Source: Suilimivivens aceti
GTDB taxonomy: Bacteria > Bacillota > Clostridia > Lachnospirales > Lachnospiraceae
Assembly: GCF_025567405.1 (NCBI RefSeq)
Contig: NZ_JAOQKJ010000011.1
Coordinates: forward strand, 22,235 to 86,234
Length of the DNA: 64,000 nt
Direction: 5' to 3'
Shown: piece after piece, positions 25,455 through 34,586 of the stretch
Layout: every line of letters starts with the position of its first letter
How positions within the stretch are numbered: position 1 is the stretch's first letter
Program-made: the position numbers and the translations under genes
Notes under the pieces: generated by a model
Seen by the model: the letters and a program-made list of their open reading frames with translations, nothing else
What the model was told of the DNA's origin: nothing
Databases searched by the model: none

Positions 25455-26174
25455 TTATACATACACGATCTCAATCTCCCCAAAGCTTACGCTGCCCTTC
25501 AGATAGCAGGTAACCCGGCTTTCGCCATTGCATGGTCCTTCTTCCACGCTTCCCGCAAATACACTGATATCCTGCATCACCTTCCACTCTCTCGGAACAT
25601 ACAGCGTTGTCTGTCCAAAGCTGTTAGAAACCTCAACAGTTACTGTCTCCTGTATTGTCCCTGCCTGATCCAGATACACCTTCAGCTCCCCAAAGGAATT
25701 CTGGAAACGACCTCCTTTGAAGTTCGCCGTATCAACATATTTTGCCAGTGCTCCAAAGGAATTGGCGCAGGTCACAAACCCATCCTCTTCTCCCTCTGAC
25801 GTCTTCTGATATTTGCTGTAATCGTGCTCTCCATATTCCCTTCTGTCCCTGTTTCCACATTTTCTGCTCTTATGCGGAAACAGCATATTAAACCCGCTTG
25901 TCAGCAGAATAACGATCCCTGCCACACTCCAAAAGCTTGCCCTGGGAAGTCCGAGCATTTCTGCAAAGGTCAGCCATGCCAGTCCAAGGGAAAAGAAGAT
26001 TCCCCCAAAGCTCCGGTCTGCAATGCTGCTGATCAGAAGCGCCACACATAAAATTCCAATCAATGCACTCCATACGCTGATCTCTGCCGTGATCAGATGC
26101 ATCTGGCTCAATACCAGAAATACTGCCGCCGTGATCAGTCCCAGTCCCCAAAATATTCTGCTCGCCTTTTTCAT
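25455..26174 (-). CDS. LiaF-like membrane protein
   Basis: 239 aa. Four hydrophobic helices in the first ~105 residues (starting IFWGLGLITAAVFLVLSQM), a charged linker (about 105-130), then a C-terminal beta-rich domain with repeated NSFG motifs (NSFGALAKYVD, NSFGELKVYLD, NSFGQTTLYVP), as in LiaF-type cell-envelope-stress proteins. It starts 4 bases inside the end of the LytTR gene. LytTR regulators paired with small membrane proteins usually form inhibitor/activator pairs, so it may restrain the regulator. That role is inference. Confidence 0.8.
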   Translation of the reverse strand: MKKASRIFWGLGLITAAVFLVLSQMHLITAEISVWSALIGILCVALLISSIADRSFGGIFFSLGLAWLTFAEMLGLPRASFWSVAGIVILLTSGFNMLFPHKSRKCGNRDRREYGEHDYSKYQKTSEGEEDGFVTCANSFGALAKYVDTANFKGGRFQNSFGELKVYLDQAGTIQETVTVEVSNSFGQTTLYVPREWKVMQDISVFAGSVEEGPCNGESRVTCYLKGSVSFGEIEIVYV

Positions 26175-26638
26175 ATTCCTAACCTCTTTTCTTCTAATTT
26201 TTCCTTTAATGCTTTGTAATAGGCTCTTGAAACATAAATACGTTTGTGTGTTCCCTGAAAAGCAATCTCACTGGATGCTGTCAGCGAACGCTGTATTGCG
26301 TAGATCCTGTTAAGATTTACTATTGCCGACTTGGATATCCGAAGGAAAGACCCTCCCAGTACCTCTTCCAGCTCATACAGCTTTTTATGTGTTTCAAATA
26401 GTTCCGTTTCCGTATGAGCCAGCACCTGTGTCCCTTCTGTCTCAAAAAACAGGATCTTTTCCGTTTCCATATAATATTCCGTATTTTCCTTATACAGAAT
26501 AATCTGTCCTGCCCTGCCGACTGCTTTTGCAAGAATCTGCTGCAGCTTCATGATATCCGGTGTGATCTCCCGGCAATACAATACAAGCTCTTCCTCTGCT
26601 TCCGGATCTACTTCCATTCGCAGCTTCAATTCCTTCAC
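26171..26638 (-). CDS. LytTR-domain transcriptional regulator
   Basis: 155 aa. The C-terminal ~100 residues are a LytTR DNA-binding domain (ILFFETEGTQVLAHTE, FLRISKSAIVNLNRIYAIQ, KRIYVSRAYYKALKEKL). There is no receiver domain, as in the stand-alone LytTR regulators of Firmicutes that are controlled by a membrane partner. The first gene of a two-gene operon with the LiaF-like protein. The 82-bp hairpin array begins about 100 bases upstream of its start, so its promoter lies between the two or inside the array. Confidence 0.88.
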   Translation of the reverse strand: MKELKLRMEVDPEAEEELVLYCREITPDIMKLQQILAKAVGRAGQIILYKENTEYYMETEKILFFETEGTQVLAHTETELFETHKKLYELEEVLGGSFLRISKSAIVNLNRIYAIQRSLTASSEIAFQGTHKRIYVSRAYYKALKEKLEEKRLGI

Positions 26639-26739
26639 CCCCTGACTGATTGTAATTATATAGGATCAGCCTGAAATGTAAACCGTTTTTCAGTAACAGG
26701 TCAGATATCACCGGTAAGTGGATTGAAAATGATCCTTTT

Positions 26740-27801
26740 CTTTCTTTTTCTCTTGTTTTGCTTCCCCTTTTATCACGATTCGGGGCATGGGGAACTTTTT
26801 TCCTCTCCCATGCCCCGCTCTCTTCCTTTTTCTCTTCCTTGGCTTCCTCTTTTATCACGATTCGGGGCATGGGGAACTTTTTTCTTCTCCCATGCCCCGC
26901 TCTCTTCCTTTTTTTCTTCCTTGGCTTCCTCTTTTTCCTCAATTCGGGGCATGGGAAACTTTTTTCTTCTCCCATGCCCCGCTCTCTTCCTTTTTCTCTT
27001 CCTTGGCTTCCTCTTTTACCACGATTCGGGGCATGGGATACTTTTTTCTTCTCCCATGCCCCGCTCTCTTCCTTTTTTTCTTCCTTGGCTTCCTCTTTTT
27101 CCTCAATTCGGGGCATGGGAAACTTTTTTCTTCTCCCATGCCCCGCTCTCTTCCTTTTTCTCTTCCTTGGCTTCCTCTTTTATCACGATTCGGGGCATGG
27201 GGAACTTTTTTCTTCTCCCATGCCCCGCTCTTTTCCTTTTTCTCTTCCTTGGCTTCCTCTTTTATCACGATTCGGGGCATGGGGAACTTTTTTCTTCTCC
27301 CATGCCCCGCTCTTTTCCTTTTTTTCTTCCTTGGCTTCCTCTTTTTCCTCAATTCGGGGCATGGGAAACTTTTTTCTTCTCCCATGCCCCGCTCTCTTCC
27401 TTTTTCTCTTCCTTGGCTTCCTCTTTTACCACGATTCGGGGCATGGGAAACTTTTTTCTTCTCCCATGCCCCGCTCTTTTCCTTTTTCTCTTCCTTGGCT
27501 TCCCCTTTTATCACGATTCGGGGCATGGGGAACTTTTTTCCTCTCCCATGCCCCGCTCTCTTCCTTTTTTTCTTCCTTGGCTTCCTCTTTTTCCTCGATT
27601 CGGGGCATGGGGAACTTTTTTCCTCTCCCATGCCCCGCTCTCTTCCTTTTTCTCTTCCTTGGCTTCCTCTTTTATCACGATTCGGGGCATGGGTGACTTT
27701 TTTCCTCTCCCATGCCCCGCTCTCTTCCTTTTTCTCTTCCTTGGCTTCCTCTTTTTCCTCAATTCGGGGCATGGGTGACTTTTTTCTTCTCCCATGCCCC
27801 G
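26740..27801. repeat. Array of 13 tandem 82-bp hairpin units
   Basis: The core CGGGGCATGGG begins at 26781 and then every 82 bases exactly: 26863, 26945, 27027, 27109, 27191, 27273, 27355, 27437, 27519, 27601, 27683, 27765. Each is followed 15 bases later by the complementary CCCATGCCCCG, giving an 11-bp G+C-rich stem. Between hairpins is an almost pure polypyrimidine tract (CTCTTCC/CTTTT type). Unit types alternate: those preceded by ATCACGATT or ACCACGATT and those preceded by TCCTCAATT. Frames are open because pyrimidine tracts cannot form stops; there is no start site or family, so I do not call a protein. Related array at 42450-42848. Confidence 0.95.
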
Positions 27802-27915
27802 TCTGTCCTCATTGGCACCACTGACATCACTGGTACCACTGGCAGTCCTCACAGTCATCAAATCTCCGCCTTAACTCCTGCCACCCGGTAGCAGACCAGC
27901 AAGACCAGCAGACCA

Positions 27916-28542
27916 TCAGTCCTTTCCTGTCAGCAGTGCCTTCCGTATCTTGCTGCGGCAGCGCTGCAGCGCATTGTCTGTCGATTTATCATCCTTTCCA
28001 AGTACTCTTGCAATTTCTGTATACTTCATCCCTGTCAGATACAGGTCGAGCACCTGTCTTTCAAAGCTGCTCAGCTCACTTTCGATGGCTTTCTCGATAC
28101 GCTCTACATTCTCCCTGTCGATCAGCAGCTCCTCCGGGTTCTGTTCATCCCTTGAAACCAGGGAATCCAGAAGCTTCTTTTCCTCTTCCGTCTTATCACT
28201 GCCATTTCCCGCATAGAGGGAAACATAGCTGTTCAGCGGCGCATGCTTTTTTCTGCCAGCAGCCTGCACCGCCGTATACATCTGTCTTGCCACACACAGA
28301 TCTGCAAAGGTGGCAAAGCTGGCATCTCTTCCAATATCATAATCCCGGATCGCTTTGAACAGCCCGATCATCCCCTCCTGGATCAGATCCTCCCTGTCTG
28401 CGCCAAGGATATACATACTTCCGGCCTTGCTTCTCACCAGATTTTTGTATTTCTCCATGATATAATCTGTAATTTTCTCTTCACCATCCCGGATCCGAAG
28501 GATCAGCTCCTCATCCTTAGAGGTTTCATAATCATTCCCCAA
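27916..28542 (-). CDS. sigH: RNA polymerase sigma-H factor
   Basis: 208-aa sigma-70-family factor. Region 2 is visible at about 30-100 (KYKNLVRSKAGSMY, GADREDLIQEGMIGLFKAIRDYD, SFATFADLCVARQM) and region 4 at about 150-205 (LSSFERQVLDLYLTGMKYTEIARVLGKDDKSTDNALQRCRSKI), close to the Spo0H/SigH type that starts sporulation and competence genes. Location downstream of cysE-cysS-mrnC-rlmB is the conserved Firmicute order. It overlaps the end of the SGNH gene by 11 bases. Confidence 0.93.
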   Translation of the reverse strand: MGNDYETSKDEELILRIRDGEEKITDYIMEKYKNLVRSKAGSMYILGADREDLIQEGMIGLFKAIRDYDIGRDASFATFADLCVARQMYTAVQAAGRKKHAPLNSYVSLYAGNGSDKTEEEKKLLDSLVSRDEQNPEELLIDRENVERIEKAIESELSSFERQVLDLYLTGMKYTEIARVLGKDDKSTDNALQRCRSKIRKALLTGKD

Positions 28543-29800
28543 CAGCTTCTACTCCCTCCTCCTCTTCGATCAGGATCAGCTGTGCTGCTATATGCTGTGC
28601 CAGCATACGGTAACCGGTTTTGTTGCCATGAACACCGTCCGGCATCAGTGCGTGGATCACTGCTGCATCATGCGTATCCAGAAAATTGGAATTGTACAGA
28701 TCAATCACCGGTATCCCATGCTCTTCTCCAAGCTGTTTCATCACCCTGACAAAGGCTGACTGCGGCAGAAGATAATCCCTGCTTTTCCTCAACAGATCAT
28801 GCAATACATTTGGAAGAGGCGTGATCAGTACGATCTGCGCATCCGGATAATCCTTCTGCAGTCCAAAGAGAAGCTCATCCAGATCTCCTGTAAAGGTATC
28901 CTTTTCTCTTTTCTCCAGGCTCCCAAGCTCCTTTTCAGAAGCACAGAACCCGTCATTGGTTCCTCCCATGACAAGGATCACATCTGTATCCTCCGGGATC
29001 TCCTGGTATCTGTCTACGAAAGCATTCTCCCAGTACCGCCCGATGGAAGAACCTCCGATCCCGAGATTCACTACCTCTTCTGCGCCAAGTATTTCTCCCA
29101 GCTGGGACGGATAGGACATAGACTGATAATTCTCTATGGTATCCAGATTAGATGCTGCCGTAATACTATCTCCAAGACAGGTAATCTTACAGTCTGAAAA
29201 ATCCACCTCACTGTCAGCAATGATCTTTTTATCCTGTCTGTTGATCTTCATGGTATTTTCGTAGGAAGCACAGATCTCCCTCTCTTCTCCGGGAAAAAGC
29301 AGATTGCCGGATACAAGACCGCCCGGCAGAAAGCTCCCCCATTCCAGATTTCCGGATATGGAATTCCCGGATATAGAATTCTCAGATTCAGAATTTCCAG
29401 ATACGGAATTTCCAGATACGAAATTCCCGTATACCAAATTCCCCGGTACAGAATTCCCGGATACCAGATTTTCAGCTTCTCCTTTATATGCTTCATTGTC
29501 TGACACAGAACCATCGCCTTCTGCTCTATCCGGTTCTTCCAGAAAAACTTCCTTTTTTTCTGTGTAATTCAGCTCATTTTCTTCTATATAGGAAATAAGA
29601 GCCTCCGGATCCTCAGATAAAGTCTGGATATTCGCCTGCATACTGGCAATATCCGCCCTTGCTTCTTCATAAACAGCTTCTCTTTCTATTTCCCACATTT
29701 TTCTTTCGTGCCGTTGCAGCCCTTTGTCAATCCCTACAGCCAGCAGCATGATAGCAGCCATAGCGATCAGCATCAGCATCACACGATTCAGCTTATTCAT
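28532..29800 (-). CDS. Membrane-anchored SGNH hydrolase with pentapeptide-like repeats
   Basis: 422 aa. N-terminal membrane helix (VMLMLIAMAAIMLLAVGI, residues 7-24), a coiled-coil-like stretch (28-65), then about twelve five-residue repeats of the form N-x-[VI]-x-G (111-170), then an SGNH esterase domain: CLGDSITAAS, LGIGGSSIG, MGGTNDGF, and the final DGVHGNKTGY with the catalytic histidine. The enzyme is expected outside the membrane and may deacylate cell-wall or exported polysaccharide. It sits where yacP lies in Bacillus, between rlmB and sigH. Start ATG 29800. Confidence 0.85.
   Translation of the reverse strand: MNKLNRVMLMLIAMAAIMLLAVGIDKGLQRHERKMWEIEREAVYEEARADIASMQANIQTLSEDPEALISYIEENELNYTEKKEVFLEEPDRAEGDGSVSDNEAYKGEAENLVSGNSVPGNLVYGNFVSGNSVSGNSESENSISGNSISGNLEWGSFLPGGLVSGNLLFPGEEREICASYENTMKINRQDKKIIADSEVDFSDCKITCLGDSITAASNLDTIENYQSMSYPSQLGEILGAEEVVNLGIGGSSIGRYWENAFVDRYQEIPEDTDVILVMGGTNDGFCASEKELGSLEKREKDTFTGDLDELLFGLQKDYPDAQIVLITPLPNVLHDLLRKSRDYLLPQSAFVRVMKQLGEEHGIPVIDLYNSNFLDTHDAAVIHALMPDGVHGNKTGYRMLAQHIAAQLILIEEEEGVEAVGE
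29290..29470 (-). repeat. 15-bp tandem repeats encoding pentapeptides
   Basis: Within the SGNH gene, about twelve degenerate 15-base units (for example GGAAATTCTGAATCT-like) encode N-S-[VIE]-S-G pentapeptides. The reading frame is kept, and unit number is likely to vary between strains by slippage. The repeats form a linker between the membrane anchor and the catalytic domain. Confidence 0.7.
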
Positions 29801-29819
29801 AAAATTACTGATTGCTCCC

Positions 29820-30587
29820 TTATCTTCCTGCCTTCATTCTCTGTCTTACCACCTCATAGGCAAGTATGCCTGCTGCCACCGAAGCATTCAGGGAATCAAT
29901 ATCTCCTTTCATGGGAATGGATGCCACCATATCACATTTTTCCTTTACGAGGCGTCCTACTCCGGCTCCTTCATTTCCGATCACAAGTCCAAGCGGTCCT
30001 GTAAGGTTCAGATCATACATACATGTCCCATCCATGTCTGCACAAGCAAACCACATACCCCTCTTCTTCAGATCCTCCATGGTCCTTACCAGGTTCGTCA
30101 CCCTTGCCACTTTAGTATAATTCAGGGCACCTGCCGAGGTTCTTGCCACAGTTGCCGTCAGCCCGACTGCCCGGTTCTTGGGGATGATCACTCCGTGGGC
30201 TCCTGCAAGGTTTGCAGTACGGATGACAGCTCCCAGATTATGAGGATCCTCAATATTATCAAGCAGGATAAAAAAAGGATCCTCTCCCTTTTTTTCTGCT
30301 TCCGCAAACAGATCCTCTACTTCTGCATAATGATAGGCGGCAGCCACAGCGATCACACCCTGATGGTGTCCGGTTTCTGACATATGATCAAGACGCTCCT
30401 TATCCACGAACCTGATCATGGTTCCTCTCTTTTTGGCCTCTCTTTTAATGGTGGCAACAGGTCCGTCCTGACAGCCATCCAGAATATATACCCTGTCAAT
30501 CTCACGTTCAGAACGGAACGCCTCGATCACAGCATTTCTTCCTTCTATGAGCATTTCTTCATATGTCTTTTCTTCTGCATTCATCAT
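29820..30587 (-). CDS. rlmB: 23S rRNA 2'-O-methyltransferase RlmB (TrmH/SpoU family)
   Basis: 255 aa. N-terminal substrate-binding domain (EEMLIEGRNAVIEAFRSEREIDRVYI) and a C-terminal SPOUT knot: motif 1 LDNIEDPHNLGAVIRTANLAG (about 138-158), motif 2 LVIGNEGAGVGRL, motif 3 SLNASVAAGILAYEVVRQR. It methylates ribose of G2251 (E. coli numbering) in 23S rRNA. It is 94 bases after mrnC in the conserved cysE-cysS-mrnC-rlmB-sigH block. Confidence 0.93.
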   Translation of the reverse strand: MMNAEEKTYEEMLIEGRNAVIEAFRSEREIDRVYILDGCQDGPVATIKREAKKRGTMIRFVDKERLDHMSETGHHQGVIAVAAAYHYAEVEDLFAEAEKKGEDPFFILLDNIEDPHNLGAVIRTANLAGAHGVIIPKNRAVGLTATVARTSAGALNYTKVARVTNLVRTMEDLKKRGMWFACADMDGTCMYDLNLTGPLGLVIGNEGAGVGRLVKEKCDMVASIPMKGDIDSLNASVAAGILAYEVVRQRMKAGR

Positions 30588-30681
30588 ACATTCTTTCCCT
30601 TCTCTGTTCCCTTATACACTTCCATCAGACTCGTCCAAACGCTGCAACTCCGCCTGTCTCCTTCAGCAGCTCTTTCGAGGA

Positions 30682-31110
30682 TCAGATCCTGCTGATTCCT
30701 TCTTTGATAAGAAAAAGTACCCGTTCTTCCCTGCCGGAGAGATACAGGTAGCCGATCAGTGTTTCCAGTCCTGTCGCCTTCCGGTAATCCAGAATGGATG
30801 CATTCTTTGCACTGGTATAGGACTTGGCATTCCTGCCTCTTTTGTATATGGCAAGCTCTTCCTCTGTCAGCTCCGGCTCCAGTGCTTCGATCATAGCTGC
30901 CTGTGCCTGTGCCTTCACATAGGATGTGGTGAGCCTGTGAAGCTGGCTGGCCTGACGGTTTCCCTTCTCCACCACCATGGTGCGGATCACAAGCTCATAG
31001 GCAGCATCTCCGATATAGGCAAGCGTAAGAGGTGAATATGCCTTCATATCCACCTCTTTTAACCCAAATAATTCTCTGATCCTGCTTGAAAGACTCAGGC
31101 TCTCTTCCAT
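30682..31110 (-). CDS. mrnC: Mini-ribonuclease 3
   Basis: 142-aa RNase III catalytic domain without the double-stranded RNA-binding part. The motif LTLAYIGDAAYELVIRTM (about 28-45) contains the catalytic aspartate; KAQAQAAMIEALEPELTEEELAIYKRGRNAKS is the family core. It processes 23S rRNA ends in Firmicutes. It begins 16 bases before the cysS stop, so the genes are coupled. Confidence 0.95.
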   Translation of the reverse strand: MEESLSLSSRIRELFGLKEVDMKAYSPLTLAYIGDAAYELVIRTMVVEKGNRQASQLHRLTTSYVKAQAQAAMIEALEPELTEEELAIYKRGRNAKSYTSAKNASILDYRKATGLETLIGYLYLSGREERVLFLIKEGISRI

Positions 31111-32501
31111 TTTACGCCCTCTCTGGTGTCCTCGAGAACAATTCCTTTGGCAAGGAGCTCATCTCTGATCTCATCCGCCCTTTTGAAGTTCTTCTCTTTT
31201 CTTGCTGCCTGACGCTCTGCGATCAATGCCTCAATATCGCTGTCCAGGATCTCTTCCTTTTTCTCTACGATCAGACCGCATACATCACAAAGCTCTGTGA
31301 TCTCATCCTTCAGATACTGTACAAATTCCTGACTGCTTCCCTCTCCTGCGTTGGTATTGGCAAACTTCACCAGCTCGAAAATAACGGAAAGTGCATCCGC
31401 TGTATTGAAGTCATCATCCATGGCTTCATCAAAACGTGTCCTGTAGACAGCCGCTTCCTCTGCCAGCTTCTTTTCTTCCTCTGTCATGGAGCCCTCTGCG
31501 CTCTTTAACAGATAATCCAGATTGCTGACGCTGGTCACGATTCTGTCATAACCGTTCTGTGCTGCTTCCATCAGCTCACTGCTGAAGTTTAAGGGACTTC
31601 TGTAGTGTGCGGAAAGCATGAAGAAACGAAGAACCTGAAGATCATACTTTTCACTGATGTCTCTGACAGTAAAGAAATTGCCGGCAGATTTGGACATCTT
31701 TTTATTATCAATATTCAGAAATGCGTTGTGCATCCAGTATTTCGCAAACGGCTTGTCATTGGCTGCCTCAGACTGAGCGATCTCGTTCTCATGGTGGGGG
31801 AAGATCAGATCCTCTCCGCCTGCATGGATATCGATCTCATCCCCAAGGTACTTCTTGCTCATGACAGAGCACTCAATATGCCAGCCGGGACGTCCCTGGC
31901 ACCAGGGTGACTCCCAGTAAGGCTCTCCGTCCTTCTTTGGTTTCCAAAGTACGAAATCAAGGGGATCCTCCTTCTGATCCTCTCCGGTTACAAGGAGAGA
32001 TCTGTTTCCTCCCTGCAGATCATCCAGATTCTTATGGGATAACTTACCATAATCCTTAAAGCTTCTTGTACGGTAGTAAACAGTACCATCCTCTGCCACA
32101 TAAGCATGACCCTTTTCGATCAGGGTACCGATCATATCCAGCATGCCGCAGATCTCTTCGGTAGCCTTGGGATGTGTAGTAGCCGGCTTTACATTCATGG
32201 CAGCCATGTCTTTCCTGCACTCTGCAATATAACGCTCGGAGATCACAGATGCTTCCACACCTTCCTCGATTGCCTTCTTGATGATCTTATCATCCACATC
32301 GGTAAAGTTGGATACATAATTAACCTCGTAACCCTTATGCTCCATATAGCGTCTTACTGTATCAAATACGATCATGGGCCTTGCATTTCCAATATGGATC
32401 AGATTATATACTGTAGGTCCGCAGACATACATCTTCACCTTTCCTTCGGTAAGAGGTACAAACTCTTCCTTCCTTTTTGTCAGGGTATTGTAAATCTTCA
32501 T
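31095..32501 (-). CDS. cysS: Cysteinyl-tRNA synthetase
   Basis: 468-aa class I synthetase that charges tRNA-Cys. HIGH-like motif HIGNARPMIVFD (about 37-48), zinc ligands at CGPTVYN (C28) and in the GWHIECSVMSKKYLG and GGEDLIFPHHENE segments, and KMSKSAGNF near 267-275. C-terminal helical anticodon region with FELVKFANTNAGEGS. Full length. It lies 20 bases after cysE. Confidence 0.97.
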   Translation of the reverse strand: MKIYNTLTKRKEEFVPLTEGKVKMYVCGPTVYNLIHIGNARPMIVFDTVRRYMEHKGYEVNYVSNFTDVDDKIIKKAIEEGVEASVISERYIAECRKDMAAMNVKPATTHPKATEEICGMLDMIGTLIEKGHAYVAEDGTVYYRTRSFKDYGKLSHKNLDDLQGGNRSLLVTGEDQKEDPLDFVLWKPKKDGEPYWESPWCQGRPGWHIECSVMSKKYLGDEIDIHAGGEDLIFPHHENEIAQSEAANDKPFAKYWMHNAFLNIDNKKMSKSAGNFFTVRDISEKYDLQVLRFFMLSAHYRSPLNFSSELMEAAQNGYDRIVTSVSNLDYLLKSAEGSMTEEEKKLAEEAAVYRTRFDEAMDDDFNTADALSVIFELVKFANTNAGEGSSQEFVQYLKDEITELCDVCGLIVEKKEEILDSDIEALIAERQAARKEKNFKRADEIRDELLAKGIVLEDTREGVKWKRA

Positions 32502-32521
32502 TTCCGCTTACGTCCTTCCTT

Positions 32522-33214
32522 TTATTCTGCATTCTGACTCTGCTTTTTCTGTGCTCTCTCACTGGTACGCATCTTCTGCTCCAGGTCAATGAGCTGATTG
32601 GTGATCTCTGCATTGCTGTGCTGCAGGGATGTGATCGCCTCCCATACCGGATCAGGATAATGGATCTGATCCAGCTCATCCTGGGGATGATCAGGATTGA
32701 TCCGCTTCACGACACGTCCCGGTACACCAACAACTGTGCTGCCGGCCGGTACATTCTCAAGCACCACGCTGCCGGCTCCGATCTTACAGTTATCACCAAT
32801 CGTACAGGAACCAAGTACCTTGGCTCCGGCTCCGATCATGATGTTGCTGCCAAGCGTAGGGTGACGCTTTCCCTTTTCCTTTCCGGTTCCTCCAAGGGTC
32901 ACCCCCTGATATAAGGTTACATTATCACCGATAATCGTGGTTTCTCCTATGATAACTCCGGATCCATGATCGATAAAGAAGCCCTTGCCGATCTGTGCAC
33001 CCGGATGGATTTCAATTCCCGTTTTCCTTACAGCCCTCTGGGAAACCCATCTGGCAAGAAAGTAATGCTTTTTCAGATAAAGCTTATGGGCAACACGATA
33101 TCGCAGCATTACCTTAAAGCTCGGATATAAAAAAACTTCCATAGAAGAGTGGATCGCCGCATCCCGTTCCTTAATAATGGCCATCTCCTCTTTCACACTC
33201 TGAATCAGTCCCAT
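32522..33214 (-). CDS. cysE: Serine O-acetyltransferase
   Basis: 230 aa. N-terminal helices, then left-handed beta-helix hexapeptide repeats (IGKGFFIDHGSGVIIGETTIIGD, about 75-97) with the catalytic HGSG histidine, then GGTGKEKGKRHPTLGSNIMIGAGAKVLG. It makes O-acetylserine from serine and acetyl-CoA for cysteine synthesis. It is first in the cluster with cysS. A strong promoter is upstream; no T-box fits the 120-base leader. Confidence 0.94.
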   Translation of the reverse strand: MGLIQSVKEEMAIIKERDAAIHSSMEVFLYPSFKVMLRYRVAHKLYLKKHYFLARWVSQRAVRKTGIEIHPGAQIGKGFFIDHGSGVIIGETTIIGDNVTLYQGVTLGGTGKEKGKRHPTLGSNIMIGAGAKVLGSCTIGDNCKIGAGSVVLENVPAGSTVVGVPGRVVKRINPDHPQDELDQIHYPDPVWEAITSLQHSNAEITNQLIDLEQKMRTSERAQKKQSQNAE

Positions 33215-33280
33215 TTTTTGCTCCTGTCATGTATTCTTTTCCGTCAAAAATACGGACCGGAAAAATTCTCTTTCTATAAC

Positions 33281-33309
33281 AGAATATGAAGAAGAAGCGG
33301 TTTTGTCAA
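33281..33309 (-). promoter_or_regulatory. cysE operon promoter
   Basis: Minus-strand TTGACA (33304-33309 on +), 17-base spacer, TATTCT (33281-33286). The transcript would start near 33274, about 60 bases before cysE, and could run through cysS, mrnC, rlmB and the SGNH gene to sigH. Confidence 0.7.
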
Positions 33310-33338
33310 CTGCTAAATCGTCTCTTGCTGTGTGGTTT

Positions 33339-34562
33339 TCACAAGTATTCTGCCAGCTCTTTAAATGGCTGAAGGCTTCTTTTCAGGATCCCATTCATAA
33401 AGGCGATCAGAATTCCATAATTGGTGAAAGGGATGCTGCTCTCTGCTGCCATCCTTTCCCTGCTTCTGATCTCTCTTTCATTCAGCATACAGCCGCCGCA
33501 GTGCACTACAAGTGCATAACTGGAAAGATCCTCCGGGAAGCCTCCGCCCGAAGTAAACTCATATACAAACCTTTTGCCCGTATGCTTTTCGATCCAGCCC
33601 GGCAGCTTCACTGTCCCGATATCCTCGCACTGTCTGTGATGGGTACAGCCCTCGGAGATCAGGATCCTGTCCCCTTCCTTTAATCTGTCAAGTGCTGCTG
33701 CCCCCTGCACAGCTCCTGCAAGTACGCCCTTATACCTGGCAAACAGAATAGAAAAGGATGTCAATGGGATGTCCTTTGGCACCATCTGCTTTACACATTC
33801 AAAGGCCTGACTGTCAGTGATCACAAGCCTTGGCCTTTCCTTTAAGGAGGAAAGCAGTGCTGGCAGCTCCCCTGTCTGTGTCACACTTAAGGTTCCGTGC
33901 GCATCCAGTATATCACGGATCACCTTCACCTGTGGGAGGATCATTCTGCCCTTTGGTGCAGAGGTATCAATTGGCGTTACCAGTACCACGTGATCCCCTG
34001 CTTCAAGAAGCTCGCCAACGATCGGTTTCTCTTTTTCCATTTTCCCTGCAAGGCTTCCGATTCTTTCCTTCAGCTGCTCTATATTTTCCCTTTTCAGGGC
34101 ACTGACTGCAATTTCGTTTTCTTTCAGATCCTTCAGGCAGGAACACTCTTCCCTCACGAGATCCTTCTTATTATATACGATCAGATAGGGAACCCTTTTC
34201 TTCTGAAAAAGGGTGATCAGTTCCTCTTCCATTCCGGTAAGCCCTCTGGTGATATCTGCCACAAGGACAGCGATATCCGCCCTGTTCAGCACCTGTCTGG
34301 CCTTCCGAACACGCATCTCCCCGACAGTTCCTTCATCATCAAGCCCCGGTGTGTCAATGATCACTACCGGTCCTAAAGGAAGGAGCTCCATGGATTTCGT
34401 CACGGGATCCGTGGTCGTTCCCTTTACCTCTGATACAATAGACATCTCCTGTCCGGTCACTGCATTGACCAAGCTGGATTTACCAGCATTCCTTCTTCCA
34501 AAGAATGCGATCTGGATCCGGTCAGCCCCCGGTGTCTGATTCAGTGCCGCCATGCTGTGCAT
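33339..34562 (-). CDS. hydF: [FeFe]-hydrogenase maturation GTPase HydF
   Basis: 407 aa. GTPase domain with GRRNAGKSS (about 23-31), DTPGLDDEGTVG and YNKKDL; a dimerisation domain; and a C-terminal iron-sulfur domain with EGCTHHRQC and HCGGCM ligand motifs. HydF is the scaffold that carries the H-cluster precursor to the hydrogenase. It starts 24 bases after hydG ends, with HydG supplying CO/CN ligands. HydE and the hydrogenase itself are not in the window. Confidence 0.95.
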   Translation of the reverse strand: MHSMAALNQTPGADRIQIAFFGRRNAGKSSLVNAVTGQEMSIVSEVKGTTTDPVTKSMELLPLGPVVIIDTPGLDDEGTVGEMRVRKARQVLNRADIAVLVADITRGLTGMEEELITLFQKKRVPYLIVYNKKDLVREECSCLKDLKENEIAVSALKRENIEQLKERIGSLAGKMEKEKPIVGELLEAGDHVVLVTPIDTSAPKGRMILPQVKVIRDILDAHGTLSVTQTGELPALLSSLKERPRLVITDSQAFECVKQMVPKDIPLTSFSILFARYKGVLAGAVQGAAALDRLKEGDRILISEGCTHHRQCEDIGTVKLPGWIEKHTGKRFVYEFTSGGGFPEDLSSYALVVHCGGCMLNEREIRSRERMAAESSIPFTNYGILIAFMNGILKRSLQPFKELAEYL

Positions 34563-34586
34563 CTCCTTCCTTTGCGTCTGTTCCGG

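Noticed and set aside
26740..27801. CRISPR array
   Set aside because: The spacers are near-identical to one another and no cas genes are present; the regular period is due to tandem duplication.
26723..27861. Long open frames (277-351 codons) in all forward frames and on the reverse strand over the 82-bp array
   Set aside because: They result from stop-free pyrimidine/purine tracts; the 82-bp period shifts frame each unit, there are no ribosome sites, and the products are meaningless repeats.
32515..33338. T-box leader for cysE/cysS
   Set aside because: The space before cysE is about 120 bases with a promoter in it, and that before cysS is 20 bases; no specifier loop or T-box motif is seen.
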